From positions 372,001 to 436,000 of the forward strand of contig CAZXJI010000001.1 of assembly GCA_964640955.1 (NCBI GenBank): DNA of 64,000 nucleotides, given 5' to 3'. Position 1 is the first letter of the stretch; each line of letters starts with the position of its first letter. A program made the position numbers and the translations under genes. This DNA is from CAXXOK01 sp964640955. Its GTDB lineage: Bacteria > Bacillota > Clostridia > Christensenellales > Aristaeellaceae. The notes beneath the pieces are model-generated. The model was not told where the DNA came from. It ran no database searches and saw only the letters and a program-made list of their open reading frames with translations. Positions 34,266 through 42,937 of this stretch are shown one piece after another.

Positions 34266-36427
34266 GCGCGGCGCTTAAGCTGTGGTACCGGCAGCCCGCC
34301 GAACGCTGGGAGGAAAGCCTGCCGCTGGGCAACGGCTTTCTGGGCGCGATGATCCGCGGCGGCACGGTACAGGAGACGATCGGGCTCAACGAAGGCTCGC
34401 TGTGGTCGGGGTACGATCGGGACAAGAACAATCCCCACGCGCTCGAAGCCCTGCCCGAAGTGCGCAGGCTGGTTTTCGCGGGCGAATACCAAAAGGCGCA
34501 GGCCCTGCTGGAAAAGCAAATGCTGGGCGAGTACACGGAAAGCTATCTGCCGCTGGGCAGCCTGCGGATCGATTTTCACGCTTCCGGCGAAGCGACGGAA
34601 TACGTACGCGAGTTGAGCCTTGCCGACGCCCGCGCGCGCGTGTCCTACGTGCAGAACGGCGTGCGCTGCGAACGGGAATGCTTCGTCAGCAATCCGCACC
34701 GGGCGCTGCTGATGCGCCTGACCGCCTCCGAACCCGTACTGAACGTGGCGATCCGCTTTCAAAGCGAGCTACGATGCGACGTGAAGACCGAAGACCGCTC
34801 CATCCGCATCGCGGGGCAATGCCCGGAGCACGTCGACCCTGACTACACCGGTTCGGCCGACCCGATCGTCTGGGGCGAACGGGGCGTCCGCTTTTCGGCG
34901 GCGCTGACCCTGCTTGACACGGATGGAACCGCGACGGCCGACGGCGAAGGGCTCTCCGTGACGGGCGCGACATGCGTCACGCTGGCCTTTACCGCCGTCC
35001 ACAACCCCGACGTCGCCGCCGCTTACGCGGCGCTGGGCTGGGAAGGGCTGGCGGCCGCGCATGTCGCCGATTACCAACGGCTGTTTGGCCGCGTGTCGCT
35101 CGACCTGGGCGCGCAGCCCGACCTGCCCACGGACGAGCGCCTGACCCGCCTGAAGGAAGGCGGGGAGGACGCGCCGCTGTTCGCCCTGTACTTCCAGTAC
35201 GGCCGTTACCTGACGATCGCCGCCTCCCGCGAGGGCGGGCTGCCCATGAACCTGCAGGGCCTGTGGAACTGGCAGATGCAGCCGCCGTGGAGCTGCAACT
35301 ACACCACCAACATCAACGTGCAGATGAACTACTGGCCCGCGCTTGCCTGCGGGCTCGCGGAATGCCTGCCGCCGTACTTCGCGTTTCTCAAGAAGATCGC
35401 CGAGCACGGGCGGACGACCGCGCGCGTCCACTTCGGCTGCCGGGGCTTTACGTTAAGCCACAACACCGACCGCTGGGCGCCCACCCAGCCCGTGGGTGTG
35501 GTGCACGGCCATACGGAGGGCGCGCCGGGCAGCGGGCAGTACGCCTTCTTCCCGTTGGGCGGCGTGTGGATGTGCCAGGATCTGTGGCGTTATTACACGT
35601 TCACGGAGGACAAAGCCTTCCTCGTCGATACCGCCTTTCCCATCCTTAAGGACGCGGCGCTGTTCTGCTCCGATTTCCTCGTCGAGCACGGGGGCAGCCT
35701 CGTCGTGTGCCCCTCCGCCTCGCCGGAAAACGCCTTCACCGCCGAAAACGGGGATACGGCCTCGGTCGCCTGGGGTTGCACCATGGACATGACGCTCGTA
35801 CGGGAGAGCTTCGACCACTTCCAAAAAGCCTGCGCGGCGCTGGGCAGGGACGACGAACTGCTGCCCGTGATCGCCGCGCAGAAGCAAAAGCTGCTTCCCT
35901 ACCGCGTCGGGCGCTACGGACAGCTGATGGAATGGTGCGAGGATTTCGACGAGCCGGAGCCCGGCCACCGCCACCTGTCCCACCTGTACGGGCTGTTCCC
36001 CGGGGAGCTGTTCGCGGGCGACGAAACGCTGACCGACGCCTGCCGCAAATCCATCGAGCGGCGACTCGCCTACGGCGGCGGGCACACCGGGTGGAGCTGC
36101 GCGTGGCTGATCAGCCTGTTCGCGGTGCTGGGCGACGGCGAAAGCGCCTACCGGCAGCTGCGGACGCTGCTTACTCGCTCCACCGCCCCCAACCTGTGGG
36201 ATTTGTGCCCGCCTTTCCAGATCGACGGGAATTTCGGCGGCACAGCGGGCATCGCCAACCTGCTGGCGCAGGATCGCGGCGGGGAGCTTCGTTTGTTGCC
36301 CGCGCTGCCCAAAGCCTTCGCCAACGGCAGCGTGAAGGGCCTGCGCATAACCGGCAACCGCGCGGTCGACCTGCGCTGGCGCAACGGGAAGCTGGTTGAA
36401 CAACGCGTGTATGCCTGTAACGACTGA
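34262..36427 (+). CDS. GH95 alpha-L-fucosidase
   Basis: This 721-aa cytosolic inverting enzyme begins WYRQPAERWEESLPLGNGFLGAMIRGG, the GH95 N-terminal signature. The catalytic region has NYTTNINVQMNYWPA (the two Asn that activate water), the acid in DEPEPGHRHLSHLYGLFPG and the Asp in QIDGNFGGTAG. GH95 members cleave alpha-1,2-linked L-fucose (some prefer L-galactose). In fucosylated xyloglucan this fucose caps the galactose that GH42 would then remove. It is the last gene of the operon, before a terminator. Confidence 0.93.
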   Translation: MSAALKLWYRQPAERWEESLPLGNGFLGAMIRGGTVQETIGLNEGSLWSGYDRDKNNPHALEALPEVRRLVFAGEYQKAQALLEKQMLGEYTESYLPLGSLRIDFHASGEATEYVRELSLADARARVSYVQNGVRCERECFVSNPHRALLMRLTASEPVLNVAIRFQSELRCDVKTEDRSIRIAGQCPEHVDPDYTGSADPIVWGERGVRFSAALTLLDTDGTATADGEGLSVTGATCVTLAFTAVHNPDVAAAYAALGWEGLAAAHVADYQRLFGRVSLDLGAQPDLPTDERLTRLKEGGEDAPLFALYFQYGRYLTIAASREGGLPMNLQGLWNWQMQPPWSCNYTTNINVQMNYWPALACGLAECLPPYFAFLKKIAEHGRTTARVHFGCRGFTLSHNTDRWAPTQPVGVVHGHTEGAPGSGQYAFFPLGGVWMCQDLWRYYTFTEDKAFLVDTAFPILKDAALFCSDFLVEHGGSLVVCPSASPENAFTAENGDTASVAWGCTMDMTLVRESFDHFQKACAALGRDDELLPVIAAQKQKLLPYRVGRYGQLMEWCEDFDEPEPGHRHLSHLYGLFPGELFAGDETLTDACRKSIERRLAYGGGHTGWSCAWLISLFAVLGDGESAYRQLRTLLTRSTAPNLWDLCPPFQIDGNFGGTAGIANLLAQDRGGELRLLPALPKAFANGSVKGLRITGNRAVDLRWRNGKLVEQRVYACND

Positions 36428-36444
36428 GAAAACGCATATTGCAC

Positions 36445-36478
36445 AACAGCCCCGCGACCGTAACGCCGCGGGGCTGTT
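36445..36478. terminator. Terminator between GH95 and GH74
   Basis: 12-bp stem (aacagccccgcg / cgcggggctgtt) between converging genes, followed by TATTGTGTTTTG on the plus strand. Confidence 0.85.
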
Positions 36479-36490
36479 ATTGTGTTTTGC

Positions 36491-38839
36491 TCATTCCTCG
36501 CTTTCCGGCTCCCCGTACAGCACCCCCATCGTTCCCGTGGCGATATAGCAGCGCCCGAACGAACGCGGGTCGCCCGCGATGGAGCGGATATCACCGAACA
36601 TATGCCGGTCCGTGTTGATGCGTATAAAGCCCCGCCCGCCGTCGGTGGAGCGGAAGAAGCCGTAAACGCCCGAAAGAATGCCGTTTACGTACAGCGTCGG
36701 CACGTCCGCGCCCGCGGCGGCCTTGCCAAGCCCCACGCGGTACACCGTGTCCCCCGCCGCGCTCACGCACGCGCCCGCGACGGCTCCTCCGCCCGCCGGG
36801 ATCGAAAGCCGCCACAGGCCGTGCTCTGCAAGCGCCAGCCAGATCACCCCCGCGGTCGAGAAGTCTGCGCGGATTTCCACGTCCTGCCGACTGTCGATGC
36901 CGCACAGGTCGCGGGCAGGGAAGCCCGCGGGCGGCGAAAGCGCCCGGAAGGTACGGGCTCTGTCGTCGCTTACATAGATTTGCCCGGCCTCGCCGAAGCC
37001 GTAAAAGACATCGGGCAGGATACGGTCGCTAAACACCTTGATGCGGGCGGCCTCGTCCGTGACCGGCGCGCCGTCCCGCCCGAACACCCGAACCGCCTCC
37101 CAGTGCACACCCCGGTCGTCGGTGCGCGCCAGTGCCGCAAGCGGCAGCTCGTCCCCCCGCGCCAGTCCCCACACGAGGGTCGCGCCGTCGGCGGATACGG
37201 CCGTCCACCCGGCGTTGACGTTGGGGCGGCGGATGTCGCCAAGCAGCCGGTCGAACAGCGGGCTCAGCCCGTCCGGGTCGGGCACCCGCCGCCAGCTTTC
37301 CCCGAAATCGTCCGATACGATCAGCCCGCCCGTGGTCGCGCCCGTCCAGTTGCCCCGCGCCGTAACCGCCATGGGCGCGGCCGTCGCTTCGGGATAATCG
37401 GCGTTCATGCAGGTGATGTAGCGGTTATCCCACGGATCGGCGAAGCTGTTGTTACAGGGCTTGGTAAGCTCCCGAAACGCAAACCCGCCCAGGTCGCCCA
37501 CGATATCCAACAGCCTCACCGGGCCCACCGGGGGGCTGTACACGTTCAGGTGCACCGTTTCCTCCAGCCCGGCGCAAAGGGGCGCAAAGCGTACGGAGCG
37601 GCCGGCTAGCGCGTCCGTCAGGTTGCGCGTCTCAAACACGCCCGTGCCGCTGTTGACCAGCACGCGGTCGGGGTCGAAGGGATCCGCGGCGATATCGCTC
37701 ATCCAGTGGAGGATGGAGCGGTTGCCGTTGCAGCGCGGCCGCATGTAGGGCACGGCGGAAAAGTCGATTTCGCCGGTGTCCAGCCCCCGCAGGATCGGTT
37801 TGAAGTGATCGCCGTAGTCGGTGGAAAGGTAGAGCGTGTCCGCCCGCGGGTGGCATACGGTGCCGACCAGCAGGGCGCCGGGGCGCCCCGGCAGGGGGCA
37901 CAGGCCCGCCAGCCCGCAGCCCGGCCGCTGCCCGGGTGCCTGCGGGTCGCGGTACCCGGGCGTAACGTCCGCCGCCCCGGCGATCACGCCCTCCGGCGTG
38001 ATGCGGTAGCGCATGAGCGCCCCGTCGAAGCAGTCGCCCGTGTCCGCGGCGCAGCTGTCGTACCCCGCCCAGCAGAAGCCCGGCTGGAGATAGGTGACAT
38101 ACGCGTATTCCCCGTCGAAAGCGCAGCGCTGCGCCACGTAACCGGGGTACGTACTCCGCGGGTCGATGATCGGAGCCGGTTGGTCGGGCAGCACGGAAAA
38201 GCTCGCGCCCCCGTCCGTGGAAACATAGACCGACGGCCCGCGCGCGCCGTCTCCGCCGCGGTTGCCCGCCCCGTTTGTGCCCACCAGCAGCACCTTCTCG
38301 TTTTGCGGGTGGCAGACGACGAACGTCAGGTTCGTCTCCTCCCGGCCGCCTCCGGCGCGCACGGGAAGACGCTCCCAGCTTTCGCCCAGGTCGCGCGTTC
38401 TCAGCAGCCCGCCGGTCTGGCTGGCGAAGTACAGCGTATCCGGGTCGCCCGGCGAGGCGAGCAGACGCTCGCCCGTGCCGCGGCCGCTCGCGTTGCCGTG
38501 CACGCCCGTGGGGATGTCGCGATAGACGAAACTCTCTCCCTTGTCGCGGGAGACGCACAGCCTGTTGTTTCCCTTTCCGTCCCCCGCCGCCACGAAAAGC
38601 GCGTCCGCGTCGAAGGGCGACACGGCGATCGAGAGCGGGTAGGTTTCCCATCGTCCGGGGTGCGTAACGCCCACGGCAAGGCAAGTCCAGCCCTCTGCGC
38701 CCGCCATGCGGCGGTACACGCCGCCGATGTCGGTTCGCAGGTAGCAAACGCCTTTCGCCTTCGGGTGAAACAGGATTCCCGTCACGTAGCCGCCGCCGGG
38801 AATGGGCGCGTTTCGGTAACGGTAGGGCAAGCTATTCAT
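36491..38839 (-). CDS. GH74-like endo-xyloglucanase (intracellular)
   Basis: This 782-aa protein starts with ATG 38839 behind AGGAGGAG; the longer open frame is leader. It is a tandem pair of seven-bladed propellers typical of GH74. Asp-box/BNR repeats recur (VSRDKGESF, TDGGASF, STDYGDHF, SDDFGESW, SDDRARTF, STDGGRGF). The N-terminal YLRTDIGGVYRRM carries the first catalytic Asp. The absence of a signal peptide means it would act on imported oligosaccharides, unlike most secreted GH74 enzymes. It faces the GH42-31-95 operon and is back-to-back with the ABC importer. Confidence 0.85.
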   Translation of the reverse strand: MNSLPYRYRNAPIPGGGYVTGILFHPKAKGVCYLRTDIGGVYRRMAGAEGWTCLAVGVTHPGRWETYPLSIAVSPFDADALFVAAGDGKGNNRLCVSRDKGESFVYRDIPTGVHGNASGRGTGERLLASPGDPDTLYFASQTGGLLRTRDLGESWERLPVRAGGGREETNLTFVVCHPQNEKVLLVGTNGAGNRGGDGARGPSVYVSTDGGASFSVLPDQPAPIIDPRSTYPGYVAQRCAFDGEYAYVTYLQPGFCWAGYDSCAADTGDCFDGALMRYRITPEGVIAGAADVTPGYRDPQAPGQRPGCGLAGLCPLPGRPGALLVGTVCHPRADTLYLSTDYGDHFKPILRGLDTGEIDFSAVPYMRPRCNGNRSILHWMSDIAADPFDPDRVLVNSGTGVFETRNLTDALAGRSVRFAPLCAGLEETVHLNVYSPPVGPVRLLDIVGDLGGFAFRELTKPCNNSFADPWDNRYITCMNADYPEATAAPMAVTARGNWTGATTGGLIVSDDFGESWRRVPDPDGLSPLFDRLLGDIRRPNVNAGWTAVSADGATLVWGLARGDELPLAALARTDDRGVHWEAVRVFGRDGAPVTDEAARIKVFSDRILPDVFYGFGEAGQIYVSDDRARTFRALSPPAGFPARDLCGIDSRQDVEIRADFSTAGVIWLALAEHGLWRLSIPAGGGAVAGACVSAAGDTVYRVGLGKAAAGADVPTLYVNGILSGVYGFFRSTDGGRGFIRINTDRHMFGDIRSIAGDPRSFGRCYIATGTMGVLYGEPESEE

Positions 38840-39029
38840 CCGTACAACTCCTCCTGCTTTTTGAGGGGATTTATTTTCTTCAACCGACCGGAATTCGCCT
38901 TCGATTTTACCGGCAATGATCGAAAAAAGCAAGCGGAGCAGCCAAAAACCGTTTTCGGCGACCGAAACGCACATGGCTCCGTCGATGCCTCCGCACGCCC
39001 CGTACCCCGCTAAAAAACGTGAAATAGTA

Positions 39030-39059
39030 TTGACAAATAAAAGCGCCTTCGTGTATGAT
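39030..39059 (+). promoter_or_regulatory. Promoter of the sugar ABC importer operon
   Basis: TTGACA (39030-39035), an 18-bp spacer and TATGAT (39054-39059). It gives a leader of about 295 nt before the permease start. Confidence 0.7.
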
Positions 39060-39065
39060 TCAAGT

Positions 39066-39361
39066 AGATTTTTCGTGCCGTGTCACGAAAGACTGATGCC
39101 GGTAGAACACTGTGATTCCCGTTGTTTCCTTGGTTTTCGCCGCGAAAATCATCGGCTGCGCGGCCGGTCGAACATTGCTTTTCACCGTTTCCCAGGCTTT
39201 CGTACGACGGTCGCCGCGGCGACCGGAGCAGAGGGCTTACATGTCGGAATAAGGTGCGATTGGCATTTTAATCCGTTCCTTTTTTAGAATTTGGCGACGG
39301 GTTTCATTCTTTTTTCCGCGAAGCGAAAACGTTTGAGATGTCGTCCGGGAGGCAAACAGGA
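39066..39361 (+). promoter_or_regulatory. Long structured 5' leader of the ABC importer
   Basis: This ~295-nt untranslated stretch holds a 7-bp hairpin near 39070 (tttcgtg/cacgaaa) and an 18-nt perfect palindrome at 39208-39225. An operator-like site with core AAAACGTTT lies at 39324-39337. No known riboswitch class is recognised. The operator-like site would fit a LacI-family or CcpA-type repressor. Confidence 0.4.
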
Positions 39362-41929
39362 GTGAAAAGGCGCATTGTCACGGGGAGCCTGCTGATTCTT
39401 TTGGTGGCCAGTTTATTCACCCCCTTCTTCACCGTATACCCGCATATGGCGTTGCCTGCGGAGGTCGCCGCGGCTTTCCCCGGCGACGTGACGGGGCTTG
39501 CGCTGATTCTGAAAGGCAACGGGCTTCTGCCCGTCGACCTGATGCCCTCCCTGGCCTGGATTCCCTTCCGGCAGGGATTGCTGACCGCGGGTATGTTGTT
39601 GAGCATTCTGGGGGCGCTGCTTTCCATGGTCGAGCGCCGCGGCTTCTCCCACGCGGGGGCGCTGCTGGGCGGCGCGGGAATGCTCGCGTCCATGCTGTTT
39701 TCCTTCTACTTCTCGCAGCTGGAGCAGAGCGTGCTTTTCAGCGTGATGCTGACGTCCAAATGGTATCTGTGGGTGCCTTTCGTGGTTTCCTTCGCCCTGT
39801 TCGTTTCCGAGCTTTGGCGGCTCAAGCGCGTCGCTCCCCTGCCCGTGGGCGACCGGGGCTGGCGGATGATCTCCGCCGGGCTGTGCGTGATCGCCCTGCT
39901 TTCGTTCCTGCTGCCCTACGCCGAAACCTACGTGCCCGCCGGCACCTTCGCCACCTCCGAAGCGGACGCGCTGGCGGGCCGCACGGTAACGGGCTTCGAC
40001 TGGCTTTTGTCGCGCGAGCCGCTTTTGAAGGAGCTTGGCGCCCAGACCAGCGCCTTTGCCACTCCGACGGGCGGCGGCGCGCTTTCGTCGCTGATCACGC
40101 TTTCCGACAGCGGTGGCACCGTGAAAAACCTGTTCCTGATCCCCACGCACAACGGCGGCGGGCGCGGCATGGCCGTCGCCGCGGCGGCGCTTCTGCTGAT
40201 CGGGTTCGTATTGCAGCTGATCCGCAGGGTGGACCGGTGGATTCCCGCGGGCCTGCTGGCCGTCGGCGCGCTGATGCTGGCGACGGAGGCGGTCGGCACG
40301 CTGTCGGTGGACAGCAACTATCAGTTCCTGGGCGCCACCTACCAAATGATGTACCTGGGCCTGGGCGGCTACACCCTGGCGCCGCTCCTCACGGCCGCCG
40401 CCGCGGGCGGGTCGGCCGTCGCCGCCGCGCTGGGCATCCGCCGGGCGGACAGCCCCTATTTCGTCAATCCCATCCCGCAGCGCAGGCGTTTGTTCGCCGT
40501 CACCCTGTTCCTTTCCGTCGGCGCGGCCGTGCTGCTCGCGCTGCCGGTGTTGCAGGTCAACCTCTACACCCCGGGCAAGGTCAACCAGTCCAACCCCACC
40601 GTGAGCCGCGCGATGAGCGGCGTGGAGCTGGTCGCCTTCACGCAGCCGGACGAGCTGATGAACCCCGTCAGCGCCCGCGGCAAGGCGCTTTACGGCGAGG
40701 AAGCGGCCAAAAACGGCCGTACGCTTTCCGACCTGGACACCTTACTTGCCGGCGTCCTTCGCAAGATAAGCATCATGACCGTCGTAACGATCCTCGCGGC
40801 GCTCGCGGGCATCGGGCTGCTTTTGTTCCGGCGGCAAAACAAGCGCCTGGTGGTGATCGTGCTGCTGCTGGGCGCGCTGCTCCAGGCGGTAACGGTGACG
40901 GTATCCGTTTACCTCCTGCCCAAGGACGTCGGCTTTATCAGCGGGCTCGCGCCCCTGTTCGCCGCCATGGGTTTCAGCGTCTTCGCCGCCTTCTTCGCCG
41001 GCTTTCTGGATTACGAGGAGCTGCCTAAGAAATACAAGCTGTTCCTGATGATGCTCCCCTTCCTGGTAGCGGTGTTCCTGTTCTCCTACCTGCCCCTGTC
41101 GGGCTGGCGGTACGCGTTTTACAACTACAAGCTGGGCATCCCCATGGATCAGCAGGAATACGTGGGCTTCAAGTGGTTCACGTCGCTCTGGTCCAACTCC
41201 GCGCAGCTTTCGGAGACCATCCGCGTCCTGCGCAACACCTTCGCCATGAGCGGTTTGGGGCTGGCCACCAGCTGGCTGCCCGTCGCCTTCGCCATTTTCC
41301 TCACCGAAATCCGCACGGGGTGGTTCAAGAAGTTCGTACAAATTTTTACAACGCTTCCTAACTTTATCAGCTGGGTGCTGGTGTTCTCCTTCGCGCTGAC
41401 CATCTTCTCGCTGGACACGGGCATCGTGAACAAGGCGCTCGTGAAGCTGGGCTTCATTTCCGAGCCGATCGCCTACCTAAACTCCAGCGAACATATCTGG
41501 GTCAAGATGTGGCTGTGGAACACGTGGAAAACGCTGGGCTGGAGCGCCATTATGTACCTGGCGGCCATCGCGGGCATCGACCAGGAGCTCTACGAGGCCG
41601 CCAAGGTGGACGGCGCGGGGCGCTGGCGGCAGATCGTGCACATCACCATTCCGGGCATCCTGCCCACGTTCTTCGTACTGCTGCTTTTGCAGATTTCCAA
41701 CATCGTCAACAACGGCATGGAACAGTACCTGGTGTTCCAGAACGCCATGAACAAATCCACCATCGAGGTGCTGGACCTGTACGTGTACAACATATCGCTG
41801 GGCACCCGCAGCACCAACACCATCTCCATGGCGACGGCCATCGGGATCCTCAAATCGCTGGTGTCCATCGTCCTTCTGTTCCTCGCCAACAACTTCAGCA
41901 AAGCCGTTCGCGGCGAGTCGATCGTGTAA
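39362..41929 (+). CDS. LplB-type sugar ABC permease with a large N-terminal membrane extension
   Basis: I prefer GTG 39362 (GGGAGG nine bases upstream) over ATG 39338; the product is ~855 aa. The last ~295 residues are a complete LplB/CUT1 permease. They begin KKYKLFLMMLPFLVAVFLFSYLPLSG and contain the cytoplasmic EAA loop AAIAGIDQELYEAAKVDGAGRWRQIVHITIPGI that docks on the ATPase. The preceding ~560 residues add ten or more helices with extracellular loops (around 205-270 and 415-470), absent from ordinary ~300-aa permeases. I do not recognise this part as a known domain. It is first in the importer operon; the substrate is probably xyloglucan oligosaccharides, judging by flanking glycosidases. 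Confidence 0.85.
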   Translation: MKRRIVTGSLLILLVASLFTPFFTVYPHMALPAEVAAAFPGDVTGLALILKGNGLLPVDLMPSLAWIPFRQGLLTAGMLLSILGALLSMVERRGFSHAGALLGGAGMLASMLFSFYFSQLEQSVLFSVMLTSKWYLWVPFVVSFALFVSELWRLKRVAPLPVGDRGWRMISAGLCVIALLSFLLPYAETYVPAGTFATSEADALAGRTVTGFDWLLSREPLLKELGAQTSAFATPTGGGALSSLITLSDSGGTVKNLFLIPTHNGGGRGMAVAAAALLLIGFVLQLIRRVDRWIPAGLLAVGALMLATEAVGTLSVDSNYQFLGATYQMMYLGLGGYTLAPLLTAAAAGGSAVAAALGIRRADSPYFVNPIPQRRRLFAVTLFLSVGAAVLLALPVLQVNLYTPGKVNQSNPTVSRAMSGVELVAFTQPDELMNPVSARGKALYGEEAAKNGRTLSDLDTLLAGVLRKISIMTVVTILAALAGIGLLLFRRQNKRLVVIVLLLGALLQAVTVTVSVYLLPKDVGFISGLAPLFAAMGFSVFAAFFAGFLDYEELPKKYKLFLMMLPFLVAVFLFSYLPLSGWRYAFYNYKLGIPMDQQEYVGFKWFTSLWSNSAQLSETIRVLRNTFAMSGLGLATSWLPVAFAIFLTEIRTGWFKKFVQIFTTLPNFISWVLVFSFALTIFSLDTGIVNKALVKLGFISEPIAYLNSSEHIWVKMWLWNTWKTLGWSAIMYLAAIAGIDQELYEAAKVDGAGRWRQIVHITIPGILPTFFVLLLLQISNIVNNGMEQYLVFQNAMNKSTIEVLDLYVYNISLGTRSTNTISMATAIGILKSLVSIVLLFLANNFSKAVRGESIV

Positions 41930-41944
41930 GGAGGGGGGAAGGAT

Positions 41945-42880
41945 ATGACAACGCTTCGCCGCAACCGCACCGCAGGGCGCAAGCTCAGGCGCCGTTCCGC
42001 AGGGGACATCCTCTTCAACATTCTCAACTACACCTTCTTCGGCCTGTTCACGTTCATCTGCATCTTTCCATTTTACTACCTGTTCATCAACACCATTTCG
42101 GATAATCAGCTCGTCTCGCTGGGACAGGTGACGCTCTATCCCAAGGGCATCCAGCTGGAAAACTACGTGCAGGTGTTGAAGATCGAGGGGCTTTCCCAGG
42201 CGGCGCTCACCTCCGTGGCCCGCACGGTGCTGGGCACCATCTGGACGGTCGGGGGCAGCGCGTTTCTGGGGTACCTGGTCACCAAGCAGGAAATGTGGCA
42301 CCGCAAGCTTTTCTACCGCCTCATCATCATCACCATGTACTTCAACGCCGGCCTCATTCCCTGGTACATGAACATGCGGGCCCTGGGCTTTCTGGACAAC
42401 TTCTGGGCCTACGTTATCCCCTTCCTGGTTTCCCCCTACAACGTGATTCTGGTCAAGACCTTCATCGAGAACGTTCCCCCGTCGCTGGAGGAAAGCGCGC
42501 ACCTGGACGGCGCCGGCTACATCGTCTCCTTCACCAAGGTCATCCTGCCGCTGATCATTCCCATCATGGCGACGCTCGCCATCTTCAGCGCCGTGTTCCA
42601 GTGGAACAGCTTCGTGGATACCATGGTGCTCATGCCCGGCGGCAAGAACTACACCCTCCAGTACGTGCTCTACAAATACCAGAACGAGGCCAGCGCCCTA
42701 GCGGCCATGATGCGCACCACGCAGGACACCTCCTCGGTCGCCAACCTCTCCACCAAGCAGACCGCGCTTTCGGTGCGCATGACGGTCGCCATGGTCGTCG
42801 TGTTCCCGATACTGCTCGTATACCCCTATTTCCAGAAGTATTTCGTCAAGGGCATCATGATCGGCGCCGTGAAGGGCTGA
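41945..42880 (+). CDS. YtcP-type sugar ABC permease (CUT1)
   Basis: This 311-aa inner-membrane permease has six helices and the EAA loop ENVPPSLEESAHLDGAGYIVSFTKVILPLIIPI. The N-terminus is basic (TTLRRNRTAGRKLRRRSAGD), followed by a long first helix. It starts 15 bp after the LplB-type permease behind GGAGGGG. It would heterodimerise with that protein. The N-terminal region and spacing match the YtcP/LplC group that handles complex oligosaccharides in Firmicutes. Confidence 0.93.
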   Translation: MTTLRRNRTAGRKLRRRSAGDILFNILNYTFFGLFTFICIFPFYYLFINTISDNQLVSLGQVTLYPKGIQLENYVQVLKIEGLSQAALTSVARTVLGTIWTVGGSAFLGYLVTKQEMWHRKLFYRLIIITMYFNAGLIPWYMNMRALGFLDNFWAYVIPFLVSPYNVILVKTFIENVPPSLEESAHLDGAGYIVSFTKVILPLIIPIMATLAIFSAVFQWNSFVDTMVLMPGGKNYTLQYVLYKYQNEASALAAMMRTTQDTSSVANLSTKQTALSVRMTVAMVVVFPILLVYPYFQKYFVKGIMIGAVKG

Positions 42881-42937
42881 CAGGTAGGTAACCGGCGCAT
42901 TCCGTTCGCCGGTACAAATAAAAAGGAGGTACTTTCT

